Source: Heterobilharzia americana
Taxonomy: Eukaryota > Platyhelminthes > Trematoda > Strigeidida > Schistosomatidae
DNA: 64,000 nucleotides
NCBI GenBank assembly: GCA_944470555.2
Contig: OX104130.1
Location: forward strand, 63,865,160-63,929,159
Direction of reading: 5' to 3'
Shown: one piece after another, positions 22,121 through 34,439 of the stretch
How the letters are laid out: every line of letters begins with the position of its first letter
Position numbering within the stretch: position 1 is the stretch's first letter
Notes under the pieces: generated by a model
What the model saw: only the letters and a program-made list of their open reading frames with translations
What the model was told of the DNA's origin: nothing
Database searches by the model: none
Translations under genes and position numbers: made by a program

Positions 22121-23650
22121 CAGATATGCAGGCGTTGACTAACATGTGTGAAGCCAAGGCTTAAGCTGGGTCGTTTCAGAATTTTCGAATAGTGGCCCCG
22201 AAGATGGTCGATCACCAAGCAAGGGACGAAATAAGGCTTTCATCTCAAGTTCATTGTCAAGAATACAGAATTCTAAGTTCAGGTCCTTCTTTCCTCTGCA
22301 ATGAGACCTTGGGAAAAGGTTTAGCCTGTGGTAGTGGTCCTCAAATGAGAGGTTGGGTGAACCAACCACCAAATCAGTACCGGGTCACTGAACGTGTCCC
22401 AGTGCCTTAGCTTCTTTTAGGAAGCAATTACTGGCCGGCTGAATGCAAAAGAGAGTAAAACGGTATCCGAAACACATCTTCATCAAGACATTCGAACGTT
22501 CTACAAAGTGCCCAAAAAATGTTCTCTGTAGATTCAGTGCGGTAAGCAGACACCTTCACGTTGTAACTGATTGTTACGCCAAAGTTATTGATTTCTGTTG
22601 CCTCAGGTAGTGGTGTTCCGTCCATTAGATACTGACAACGACTGCAGCCACCCACAAACATAACCGCATATTTACTAGAAATTATTTTTAGTCACCGGCT
22701 AGTGTACTATTTGACTGGTTCATTTCAGTCCGCCACTGATGCATACCTCCCTGCCTCATCAGAGATAACCTTCCATATTTTCACATCATCGGCGAATGGC
22801 AACTGCGAGGACATATCCTAGTGATAGGACTTGCTGACAAAGCGTATAATAAGGGAAAATCCACGATCGTTCCCACTGGAACCTTAGCATTCATAGTTTT
22901 CCACTTAGGGCCCGCTCATTGCCTTCTATCACGCAAGGTACCTTCTATCGAAGCAAGTATCGCAACGTCAAACCCGAAACTCGGGAGATTCCTCTTTAGT
23001 TCAACGAATGAAACCTGATTGATAACTGTACTGAAGTGAGCAAACAATACAACCAACCTGTTGCCACAGAGGCACCGCTAATTTCTCGCTTGCAATAATG
23101 AAATTTTATAAACCGGAGAGACCGGCACGAAAGCCATCTTCTAACGGTGTCAGAAGACCATGGCTTTTGGAATAACAGGGCACATTGTCCCTTTTGCTCT
23201 TCTTAATCGTTTTGACAACTGCAGCAGTTAAACTACAGGGGTAGAAATTCGATACCACATGCCTACCCCTTACCTAAGCTGGTAAGGCACTGTTCCAACC
23301 GTCAGAAAGACCAGTCTGACACAGGAAATTGTTCAGAGTGACCTGTTCATAATGTCAGTCAAAAAGATAACAATCTCAACTGCGAGCTGACAGGACGTCG
23401 TGATTAACCAGGTGAAAGATCGCTCAGGATCCTTAGGGCTTCGTTTCTTGTGATGTTTTTTCCCATTGGTGGGGCGTTCCTAAAAAACCTGTTCAGAATA
23501 ATGGAACCCTGTCTACCAAGAAGACTGGTGATGTGGTTGTAAAGACACTCAGCTACAGACGGATCAGACTCAACCAACTCCCCTGAATCCGAACTGGTAG
23601 AAGAGATGGAGTGCCAGTCTTGCATTTAGCCTTTCTCTTGTGTTTTAGGA
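22120..23650 (-). mobile_element. CR1-like retrotransposon fragment (minus), degenerate
   Basis: Minus strand: the linker before the RT (NITRNEALRILSDLSPG, about 23440-23400), a decayed RT body, then the post-RT segment YLMDGTPLPEATEINNFGVT (about 22650-22590) and ALCRTFECLDEDVFR. These are CR1-clade landmarks in the right order. Many stops and frameshifts. Confidence 0.7.
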
Positions 23651-23689
23651 ATAACTGTTCTGGATGGACCTCCTGAACAACCCAAAGCC

Positions 23690-24930
23690 TACTTTTATGC
23701 AGTTTCGTGTGTTACGGTACTCGATTTACACGTGTCTCCAACGTTGAAAAACATGGACTGAACGACTGCGTCGCCTGTTTCCAAAAGTACGTTTCAGGTT
23801 TCTTTGTCGAGAAGAAAAATCCCATTCACATTGGATTACTCTACTTTTCTGAGGCCTTTGACAGAGTAGCTCATGATATCCTACGTAGAAAACTTCAGTT
23901 CACAGGTGTGCACGGAAAATTACTAGTCTAGCTTGGAGATTATCTTTAGACCAAGCTGCAGTCAGAGTTAGTTCCTGTCCATCTAACTGGTCCCACATGT
24001 CAGGCTGTGTGCCTCAGTATTCTAGTCTGTCCCAACCGCCACTTATTGCCCTTATCAGTGACCTACCAGGATTCCACAGTTCTCATTTACTATTATATGC
24101 CGATGATCTGAAGATACGGAGGAAAATACAGGTGCAACCGATATTTCGGTCCCCCGAGAGGACCTTACGAATATCCTTAAGTGGACCACAGAAAACATGA
24201 TCCCTCTCTGCTTGAAGTGCAGGATAATTATAGTTGAAAAACATAAAAGCAAATCCAGTTCTTACTCTCTGGGTGAAATAAATATCTGTCACCCAACATG
24301 GAACAAGATCTGGGATCTACAATAAGCGACGCAGTAGGAGCATCAGTCCGCTGTCACCTTATAGTCAACAAGGCCTATGAAGTCATAGGGTTTCTTTCGC
24401 GAACTTTAGGGGTCTAACTCCTTTTCATTTCACCACAGTGTATGCCCTGTATATTCGCCCTTACCTAGAAAAACATTAACTCGTTCACTTGAAGGATATG
24501 ACCTTCCTAGAACGGGTGTACAGAAAAGCTTCAAAAGAGCTATCGGGTTACAATACAAACATTACCGAAACCTCTAAGTGCTCTGATGTTGCACCCAGTA
24601 CAATACCGGAGGATCAGAGGGGATAAGAACATGGTGGACCACATCGCTCATAATCGCCTTCATTCTGACGGGTCCTTTCTAAGCTCCTATCGGAAACGTC
24701 ACCTGAAATGTCACTCGTTGAGAATAAAGCAAAAGAGAGCACGGAAAAAGATCGATGCTAGCTCATTTCGCAGTCAGAGTTTGTAAACTGTGGAACTCCG
24801 CTCTTTCAATACTGGTTACAGCCCTATCCCTTGATCATCTCCAAAGGAGGCTAGACGCACATCAAGAGTCCTGCGGTGCCGATGGTCTGTACTCAAGAAG
24901 CTCTCCGTCATCTGCAGATTAGATGCCGAA
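23690..24930 (+). mobile_element. CR1-like retrotransposon fragment (plus), degenerate
   Basis: Plus strand: FSEAFDRVAHDILRRKLQF (RT block with the catalytic Asp region, about 23847-23905), PQYSSLSQPPLIALISDLPG and LLYADDLKI (the Y-A-D-D active site, about 24090-24115). Then a decayed post-RT 'VNKAYEVIGFLSRTL' and the C-terminal 'MVDHIAHN..LHSDGSF' region to about 24780. It lies back to back with the minus-strand CR1 at 22120-23650. Confidence 0.7.
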
Positions 24931-25449
24931 ATACTATATTCAGACTAGGTTAATCGATAATCGACTAGCTCTATCCTGTCAGGTTTATGAAGGCAGGAAA
25001 GTAGTTGTGGCCATTCCGAACCCAGAACCTAACCCGATAGGGCAGACGCAGAACCCAAGAAACTGCCGTTCGCTAATTCTACAACAGGAAGTTTGGAGGA
25101 ACAATGTGCGCTCCTTAAATAGTGACGTGTTTCCGCTCGTCTCCATCCATCTGGACAAAATCTGCATTTACGGCTATCCACTAGGAGCTTTCAACTCCTC
25201 ATTCAACGTTTCTGCAACAATCTTACTGCAGAAAATAGCACTGCTTACTTGACCACCACTATTACGCTCCAAACGGACGACTGTGTGGTAGGTCTAGCTG
25301 TCCCGACCAACTGTTACAGCTCAGACTGCCGTATCTACAGCAAAATATATCTCACTAACTTCTACGTCCAGGATCTGATATTTTTTGAACTTCGACAGAG
25401 TCGCAGGAACAGACAACTGAAGGTCGAAAGTCTTCTGTTTACTTGCTGA
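24931..25449. other. Unassigned DNA between two CR1 copies
   Basis: A 110-codon open frame (24923-25252) has no motif I recognise. Probably the 3' end of the preceding CR1 copy or the 5' UTR of the next. Confidence 0.35.
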
Positions 25450-28400
25450 GCATTTTCATTGCTCTACTCCCTTCATCTTCATCTGTTTATTAATATTAAT
25501 ATGCGTGGTATAGGTGTGCTGGCCTCGAAAAAGGCGAACAGCAGAAATCCTTTGAGTACAATCTCGCCACAGTTACTGACCACCTCGTTCTCGGTAGTCA
25601 CTACGGCTGGAGCTACGACACGCCAAAAAGTAGCAAAGAAGGCGACTGAGGACACGAACGCACCACCTAGGTCCACCTCACCGATCAGCCACAATCACGG
25701 CTTGCAACACTTGAAGTTAGCCATGCAACCAGTCCTCCCGGCACTGTAAACGTCAATATACCTAGTCAAGTAAACCCAGAGACCTATGCTACTCCCTGTG
25801 CCCACCCCAGTCCCCCAGTGAGAACTACCAGGCGGAAACTTCAAAGAGTAGGGAATAAACGCCTGGAAAAACCGCATGGACAGGATGACAACTGCCACAC
25901 ATGTGCTCTCACTGTTACTAAAATTGATACTGCCCTCGGGCGCAACAGCTGCAATAGATAGGTGCACTGCCAATGTGACAAAGAAGTGCCATATCAGCAC
26001 TATAGCTTTATGGCACGTCATCCGTGCACGTGGTTTTGGTACATTTACCCGCAGTGCCGTCTGAGACCGTACCTAGCTCCAGGCTTACTTGGAGTAACCA
26101 ATAAATCTGCAGTAATCGAAAGCAGGTATCCGTCCAAACCACTATCACAGAGGATATTCACTCTCAGATGATTTTGGCAATGGCCTACTGAAGTTCAAAA
26201 ACCTGGGAGGTTCTAAGCCGAACAAAAGACTGCCTACACCAACGGCAACTGCACCCATCTCAAGCCTTGGAGCCATACCAGAAACAGCAACCAGCAAACA
26301 GCATAGACAATAGGTGAGAGTGGGGAAAAAATCTCGAAACACCCGTGAAAACGCACCTATTGGATCGGATAACATTGGCATCACTGACTGATCTGGCTCT
26401 ATCATTCTGTTTAACGTTCCTGTCTGTGATGATAGCCTTCTGGAACATAAGGACAAGTTTGACGGGCAGTGGTGGGACTCCCTCTGTGTTATGCTAGGTC
26501 TGGGTGCTCTTGAGGTAAAACTGTATCGACCACACAGAGGCACCCACTCGTCCGCAGGGAAGCCTCCGCCGATGAGAGTGACTCTAGGCTTAACTAGAGA
26601 CGCTGAAAAGTTCCTCTCACTGTCACACACCCTGGTCATCAACAGAACGTCCAACATTAGAGCTAGACCTGGCCGATCGTGGTGTCAAGAAAGACAACTC
26701 GAGAAGCAGCTGGTCCACTAAAACCCCCAACCATGGTCGTACATGGAATACCTGAAATGGTGACCGGTACCCCAGGTGAGAAGTACACACACGACGTCAA
26801 ACAATGGGAGTGGTTATCGGCTCGGATGGAGCTGAGCAGGGTTGCAGCTGCGACAATTGGCAGACTACCACGCCCTTCGAATCTGACAGCCATGACCTCA
26901 GACTGGACCAATGGCTATCAACTTCGAATCCCTAGGAGTACTCACCAGAGTGCTGGAGACGTGGTACAAAGTCAAGAGCACCATAGGCGGTAACGTTCGC
27001 CGCTGTGAAAGCAGACCCAGAACACTGTGACAACAACAGACAACAGCTACGTCCTGTGCTGAAGCCACCGCAACCCTAGACCGAAACGTTGAGGGTCAGA
27101 CCAGCAACCTCCACTCAACACTGAATGCCCCAGTCGACGAGGGAAAAAACTTAACCGGGTCAGTTCCATTAGAACTGACCAGTCAGTAGAAACCCCACAT
27201 CCAAACCAGTGCCACTAGTTGACTCACAGACGTCTCACGTCACGAGAAGCACCTCCAAGTGTCTCTACAGCAACGTGAGAGGACCCCAAAGTGAAATGTG
27301 AGAGCTCCGATTCCTCTGTCTCGACCTCGCCCCGAAAATCATGATCCTGACAGAAACGTGGTTGTCACCAGACATAACTGACACAGAAGCTAACATGGAT
27401 GACCTGATCCTGTTCAGGAGAGACAGAGAACATAGGGACCGAGTGGGGTTGCAGTATACGCGAACAAGTGGTTCAAAAGTGAGGAAACCACTGACACGGC
27501 ACTGATAGAGCTGCCAGACTCTGGTGCCACTTCAAGGTCAAACACCAAATTCCCAGTCGGAGGAATCTATAGGTCCCCCAATAGCAATTTGGAACACAAC
27601 CAAAACTACTCCAAGCAATATCCACAGTGTCAACTATGGGGTACTACCAGATTTTAATTGCTGGCGACTTCAGTGCTCCAACCCTCATCCTAGAGCAAGG
27701 TGGCACTACCCCGAGCCGGAAGTTCGACTGCAACCTGCTAAACGCCATCCAAATGGCTGGACTGCGGGAAAAAATCATCAACGACACCCGCCGGGGGTTA
27801 GGTGGTAGACCATCTAAACTAGGTTACCCACTGACTAGTGATCCCCTTCTGATTGAAAACGTCCAGGTACAAACCCCTCTTAAAAGTAGCGATCACGCCG
27901 TGGTAATGTTCGACCTGATGATTAGTGAAGAACCATCATGGAAGGCACCCCGCCCTTACCTATGTTACAACAAGGCAAATTAGGAAGGTATGAAAAAAGG
28001 CTTTCAACAGCTTCGTGGCCAGGGGACTGATGTTCCTCATCGATCGACCAGCACTGGGAACTGATAAAAGATATCATTAAGGCGGCCATCTCGCAAGAAG
28101 CCCCTTTGGCGGTAACAACAGCCGGAAAGCGAATGTCGTAGCTAAAACGGGGCACTGAGCGACTTCTAAAAGCCAGGAGAAGGGCATGGCACACATGCAG
28201 ACTCTCCAGAGAACAGGACGACCTTGAAGCACACATGACTCTACGGATTCGAAGCAAAATAAGGGTGCAGGGAGACAGGAGGTCGTTCTAGTCCAACCTC
28301 GCCGAAAGGCTCGAAGTAAACCCTAAAAGCCCTTACCGATTCACGGCAAAACGAAAATCGATAAGCCAAGGAGCATGTGTCATAAAAGGTCCTAACGGAG

Positions 28401-30110
28401 AAAACCTCTCTGGACAGGAGATTGCTGAAATGCTGAGTACCACATTTGACACACGGCTCAACATTCCATCAAGAAAGTGAGCATACCAATTGCATGGCCA
28501 GCCCTCAACATCACCTGATGCTGCTGAGTTACATGAAATACAGATAACTCGCGCCATTGTTCTCGACAAGCTACCAAAGCTAAGCGCGGGAAAATCCCCA
28601 GGGTGCGACAACATCCGCCCATCTATGTTGAAAGAATGTGCAAGTACCCTAAGTGGCCCACTCTGCGACTTCTTCCAACACTCCTTGCACGAGTGAAAGC
28701 TCCCACGAGAGTGAAAACGGGCGATCCTTTCTGCCATCTTCAAAGGAGGGGACAGACAGAATCCCAACTGTTACAGACCCATAGCACTTCCACCAGCAAT
28801 ATCAAAAGTAATGGAAAGTGTGATGGACGACCGTATCAGGGAATATCTAGACATGAAGCGGGCACTCGGTGACGCTCAATATGGCTTCCGGAAGGGTAGG
28901 TCCTGTGCCTCCAACCTCCTGGCGGACCATGTTCACTGAGCAGCATGCTGGGATCTCAGGGTCCCGGTCCACGCAATTTTTCTGGACTTCGCCAAAGCCT
29001 TTGACACCGTCTCATACACGATCCTAATACGTAAGATAGCCGGGTTGGGTGTTCGCAGCCAAGCGCTATGGTGGCTGCAGAACTACTTGGACAACAGGGG
29101 GTTCTGCACGAGAGTCAACAGGGTCTACTCAACTTGGAGAACATCCTCATCCGGTGTCTTACAAGGAGCAATCTTGGGCCCACTATTGTTCCTACTATTC
29201 GTAAATGACCTGCCGCAACATATCAGCTCCCCGATTCTCTTATACGCTAATGATGTCAACTTATGGAGGGCAATAACTTGCGAAGCGGAATCTATGGCAT
29301 TACAGAAGGACCTCAGGACACTAGAGGAATGGAGAACTAATAACGAACTGGCATTTAATCTGGATAAGTGCCGGTCCATGTTCTTCCGCACTCCTGATCC
29401 CCAGAAAACATCCCACTATCCCTGTGGTTCATGTCTATCCCATACCACAGTAGAAAAAGACCTGGGTTTAACGGTGACGGAGAAACCGGACACCAGTTCC
29501 AACTACCTAGGTGATGTCTCAAAAGCATATGGGGTACTACACTTCGTGCGTGGATAACTGGGTGCCCTAACCCCAGAACTCATTCTGAAGCTCTACAAGA
29601 CTTACATACGGCCCCACTTGGAGGTCCGTAACGTCTTCGCTCCACCACAGCTGAAAAGAGGTGCGAACCTACTGGAGAAAGTCGAGGCGAGCCACAAAAG
29701 GGGTTGTTGGAATGCAACAAAAAGCATGTGAGGGTAGACTGGAAGACTTAGGCCTATAATCTCTAAGCTATCGAAGGATACGTGGCGACTTATTAATGGC
29801 TTACAAAATAATGAGTAACCCAAGTCATCCAAACAGAGGAGTCCTACTGAGTGGCCACCATGGAGATCCTCGAAAAAACCCCAATAGAATAGCCCACCAA
29901 GGGTCAGAAATGCATGCGCGTCCAGTTTTTCTCCCTCCGAGTCTGTGGATACTGGAACGCACTACTAGCCGAGGTGGTCTCCGCCTTAGCTGTTGAAAGC
30001 TTAAAGAAGAGGCTAGACAGTCATGCAGAGACTCACGGTCTACCCACGCATAGCTGGAGCACGAAGTGATGTCAAGCCACCCCAGCCAGTTTTCTTTCTA
30101 TTGTAACCAT
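25450..30110 (+). mobile_element. CR1-like non-LTR retrotransposon, nearly full length, degenerate
   Basis: Plus strand. ORF1 region (about 25500-26300) has a Cys/His-rich PHD-like finger near 25880-26060 (CHTC, HCQC, then HPC and WYIYPQC), broken by a stop. The endonuclease (about 27270-27960) shows MILTETWLSPDI, VGGIYRSPN-like and IAGDF motifs. The RT (about 28330-29560) shows LPKLSAGKSPGCDNI, GDAQYGFRKGRSC, FLDFAKAFDTVSYTIL, SSGVLQGAILGPLLFLLFVN and LLYANDVNLW, so the YADD box reads YAND. The C-terminal post-RT region runs to about 30060, then the 3' UTR. ORF1-EN-RT order, PHD-type ORF1 and the RT motifs fit the CR1 clade. The YAND change and many stops indicate it is inactive. Confidence 0.85.
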
Positions 30111-30780
30111 TTAAGCCCTTTTCACCCCTTCCAATTGCCACAAGAAAGCCTCACTTGCCTAAGTTCTTCATACCTTTGCACCACTATTCACTTTATTTGG
30201 GTGTAAGTAGATTACTCCACTAGCTCACTTCTCCTCTCTTATTTTACCCACACAAACACTTTCCAGGTTTTCTCGTCACTATCTCTAACCCTCTCTAGCT
30301 ACCAGTCCTAACAACTGTCTGGTAACTGGACATCTGAAGAAGCCAACTGCATCACAATCCAAGGAAAACAAACCAACACTTAACTTCCTGTTCTGTAAAT
30401 CAGAGCTATGGCAGACGAGTGGCTGGACCTACTGCATCGGAATAGGCCAAGGATCTGAAGCCGTTCCGCAAGACCAAGAAGCGAGCACAAAGAAATCAAC
30501 TGGTTTACACAAACCCTTTGTTAAGAAATTGGATATTTAAGGTTGTTCTGTGACCTAACCACTAAGTTTGCTTGTCAAGGTTGAAGTGGCTTTGAGGTTA
30601 GTATGCTATCGTCTGCATTTTATGTATATCATGTTATACATCACCATCAGCACATGGTGTCTCCTCACTGATAATTCCTCTGTGCCCCCGGGCTAAATCA
30701 ATCTCTTCAGTCAACATTCTCGTCTGGTCAAAAAGTCAAAGTCGGGACTAGCGTTTACTGGTAAATTAGATGTGGGGCCA
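30111..30780. other. CR1 3' flank and unassigned DNA
   Basis: Contains the probable CR1 3' UTR (to about 30300, C/T-rich) followed by sequence without recognisable features. Confidence 0.4.
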
Positions 30781-31620
30781 GACGTAGTGCATATGGGGAC
30801 AAACTTTGGTGGACTTTTTACAAGGGGCCAAACGTCAAGTCAAAAAGGTGGGATGTAAGGCCACCGTGTAAAATATCGAACCATGTACTGGACCAGTTGT
30901 TTAAGTTTAGGGCACCAACGAATACTAGTCCGATACAACTATCCTGCAGCCCACGATGCCAGATCACACACTGATCACACCTCCGCTTCCACCATCTAGT
31001 CCCAGGGCTAGCAAACAATGAACTTTATGGAAGCTGTCGAGATGACATACGAGGCACATGTCCAGGCACCCAAGCCGGTGTTTCCAAATGACTTCACTGA
31101 TTGAATGACGATTTCCACCATCCCAAACACATTCTGTTGCACTTCAGAATTACCTGCATGTTGCTGCCACCGGGTGCGAGCAATCTTACAGGGACAACGA
31201 TGATTGAATACACAGAGCCATCACGCACCCTCAGTTCAGAGAGACCAGTTTTTACTTGTGTAGAGCATAGCTACCCACACCGAAGCGTTATAAACCCAAC
31301 CTTTTACAACCAGGCTAACGTTCCGGTGGAACTAAGGGTGGTTCAGATTGGCATATGCCACTCTGGCTTTCGATATGGGGTAAGAAATTGTACACCAGCA
31401 CTTATACTACCCAGATACACGAACTTTTCGACTACTTCCAACGGTTCACTACCAAGGGTAATTGCACACACAGGCTCCTGTCAATCTCGCAAAAGTACTT
31501 TACGCTTCGATGATGCAAAGCACATACCAAAATTATGGACACTAGTCCGCAACTGATTAAATGCGATTTGAGTAGTCTGTACGACGACATCTACTCTAGT
31601 CGATTCAGATGTTAGGTTTC
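30780..31620 (-). mobile_element. RTE-C retrotransposon fragment, 3' part of the RT ORF
   Basis: Minus strand: KRKVLLRD near 31500, ITLGSEPLEVVEKFVYLGSI (about 31460-31400), AYANL then KGWVYNASVWVAMLY (about 31350-31260). Next come HRCP-like, HAGNSEVQ and the terminal ASPGTRWWKRRCDQC region (about 31010-30960). These are the post-RT landmarks of RTE-clade elements. Interrupted by stops. Confidence 0.75.
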
Positions 31621-32219
31621 TATGCTTATGGTAATGAGCACTTTCATGGATCAGAACTTCAATAGGCTTAAATCATGGTTAAACACCCCGAAACAACCAA
31701 TCATTCGATAAAAGTCTACTTAAGTCATACGTACCTTACTTCACTTAAATACCGGCCTAGATGTCGTTCTCAACCTTTGCAGACATGGTCACAATGGCAA
31801 AACATGTAACGGCTGATATAAATTGCTGTCAGTACTTAGCAACTTCTAGTGTTCAGTCATTAAATGCAAAGGAAACGAAACTGCTGTCGATCACAGGTAG
31901 ATACATTCTCAGTATGACACACCTAAGCTTACTAAATTATAGTTATTACGTGGCATAATAGCAGATTACTTAGCTGAGGCTGTTATTTCGATATGTCTTT
32001 ATTCATTTCAGATCTATTATGCCAAATATATTTAAGAAGTTTTCATATCATAATAAATTTTACTTATCGTTACTGTTATCGTCAGGGTCATATATTAAAA
32101 GTCAAATATGAATGGAGAATATTCTTTCCAATAACTTCTTATTAGGTTCTGCAGCTATAAAATCAATTTCGTTAACATATTAATAGCCAGAATTTACGGT
32201 GAACGCATTTAGGAATGCC
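31621..32219. other. Intergenic DNA, nothing recognised
   Basis: AT-rich, no convincing open frame or repeat. Confidence 0.5.
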
Positions 32220-32575
32220 ATTACATTGGAATAATTATGAACGTACCTCTCTGGAGTCGCAGGAAATTCGCATTGTGGAATTCGATTTTCTAAGCTTTTA
32301 ATCAACTTTATTCCTTTATGTTCGGAGTTTAATTGTGAAGTTTGATTGACATTCAACGAATTGTGACCTCAAGTCTTCAGGAATATCATGAATATCATGC
32401 ACTTCATGATATTCCTGAAGACTTGAGATCACAATTCGTTGAATGTCAATCAAACTTCACAATTAAACTCCGAACATAAAAGAATAAAGTTGATGAAAAG
32501 CTTAGAAAATCGAATTCTACAATGCGAATTTCCTGCGAGTCCAGAGAGGTACGTTCATAATCATTTCAATGTAAT
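32220..32575. repeat. Long near-perfect palindrome at the 5' end of a PLE
   Basis: 32220-32392 and 32403-32575 are reverse complements with few mismatches, around a 10-nt spacer. Outside 'gtaat' the arms diverge abruptly. The right arm runs in the sense direction into the PLE body, and the left arm is its inverted copy. Confidence 0.9.
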
Positions 32576-33640
32576 CCTTGATAAATTACAACTGGAGGTA
32601 CTATCTCTTGGACCTAAATTTGTGGCATTCGCAAGTTAATCAAATAGACACACATTTACAGTTTAAGAATTTCTTTGCACAAACGACTGATTTGGTTACC
32701 TCATCTGACACAGAGCTAGGAAGATCTAAATCTATCTCAGTAGATTGTTGCTAATCAGTATAGGAACAACAGGAATACGCCTAAAAACATATTGACTAAA
32801 GAGTATCGTGAAGCTACGAAGCAGCTAAGAATGAACAAGAGCATAGTTATCACTAGACCTGATAAGGGCGCTGGTGTCGTCATTACAGACAAAGAAGATT
32901 GTGTTTGGAAAATGAACGCCATACTGGAAGACTAAATTTCAAAAGTTAGAACCATTAAAGACCCAACTGAAAAAAATAGAAAGGAATATAATCTCTACAC
33001 TAAAGAAGCTTAAAGAAAAAGGCTTTATATCACCAGATATGTTTGATAATTCGAATCCCGTAGGTAGTACAATTCCTTGTATATATGGCTTCCAAAAATA
33101 CGTACAACTGAAGTACCACTCCGCCTTATCCTAGATATGCCACACTCGCCGTACCATGGGATTGCAAAGTGGCTAGTAAACATGTTACAGCCTTTATGGA
33201 ATGAACCAGTCAAATATTGTCAAGGATGCCTCCCAGTTTGTAAACAGAGTAAGCAACGCAAATGTTATGAATAAATGTATGGCATCTCTTGATGTGACAT
33301 CTTTATTCACTAATGTTTCTCTCACCGAAACTGTGAGCTATATCTGAGAAAAGCTGGAAGAAAGGAAGATAAATACAGACATCCCTATTGAGAATTTAAG
33401 GGAATTGCTGGTCACGTGCACAGTGAATGTTCAATTCTTGCTCAGTAGCGAAATGTGCAAACAAATAGACGGTATAGCTATGGGATCCCCACCAGGCCCT
33501 TTATTTGCCGATATATTTTTATCTAAATTAGAAAACGGACCATTGAAGAATGACATTTGTATTGTCGGTATGTGGATGATACAACTCTGGCTTGAGACGT
33601 TATCAGGTATGGCTGTGAGTCGAAAGTAGTGGCGGTGATT
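32403..33640 (+). mobile_element. Penelope-like element, N-terminal to RT part, degenerate
   Basis: Plus strand: SIVITRPDKGAGVVITDKED (about 32840-32900), a decayed IYGLPKI block, PLRLILDMPHSPYHGIAKWL (about 33118-33177), MASLDVTSLFTNVSLTETV (about 33279-33335), QIDGIAMGSPPGPLFADIFL (about 33460-33520), and a broken catalytic 'YVDDTT' equivalent (about 33570-33590). The order is that of a PLE RT. It stops at the YVDD region; no GIY-YIG follows. Confidence 0.85.
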
Positions 33641-33890
33641 CTGTAGCTTGCCTTCCTCTTCTGAGGAGTAATGAATGTTTCGTTTTGTATGTGTTTTATT
33701 TCACTGCCTTTTGAATCATGTTATTCTTGTTGTTTTTTTCCACTTATCCACTTCCCGTCTCTGTATGTCTGCATAATGTTATTTTGTGCGATACATTCCT
33801 TGGTGCCATTGATTACATCTGTGTTCTAATAAACAAATAAATAAGTTTAGATAACTTAGGTAGCTGCCTTGCTTTATTCCGCTTCGGATA
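33641..33890. other. 3'-UTR-like DNA between repeats
   Basis: T-rich sequence ending in 'gttctaataaacaaataaataag'. It resembles a transposon 3' UTR with an AATAAA-type signal near 33826. No gene. Confidence 0.35.
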
Positions 33891-33894
33891 TCTC

Positions 33895-34340
33895 CCCTTT
33901 TAGTTGTGGTCATTTCTGACCAGTCTAAATCACCGATTATCCCAGTCTTCGAAAAAGGGATGAAATTCTCTTGTGACAGCTGCATGGGAATTCTCCTAAC
34001 GAACAAACTAAGATTCTAGGTTTTATAATTATTAGGTGTCTAAGTGGAGCACCAAAACAGCCAACTCGAGGAAAGCAGGCAGGTGCCACACCTCACTGTG
34101 GTGGTATGGACCAGATATACATCCTACTCCAGGTTTTGTGACGTAGGTACACTTATGGTGAGTTGTGAGATAAGCTATGTAGGTCGAGTGTTGTTTTTCA
34201 ATGATGCCCACTCTCTCTATACCTTTTCAATTTTATCGTAGATGCTTTTCTAAAGGCCTCCCTCTCGTCACCAGACCTCATAGGAATTGACCTAATCACC
34301 AGAGAATCCTTGGTAGATCTAGAAGACGCAGATTACATAT
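33895..34340 (+). mobile_element. RTE-B fragment, degenerate RT
   Basis: Matches the intact RTE-B at 44142-46516 piecewise: 'cagtctaaatcaccgattatcccagtcttcgaaaaaggg' corresponds to its SLIIPVFKKGEKSSC block, and IDAFLKASLSSP near 34230 to IIDILMEVSLSSP. Between them lies an internal deletion and decay. Confidence 0.7.
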
Positions 34341-34439
34341 TGTCAGTGTGAGCAGCCAGGAAGTGTCAGCTCCCTCAAACCTCTATCATCACTCACTGAG
34401 GCGATGACTGAAATGATCACCTATACTTCTACTAACTGC

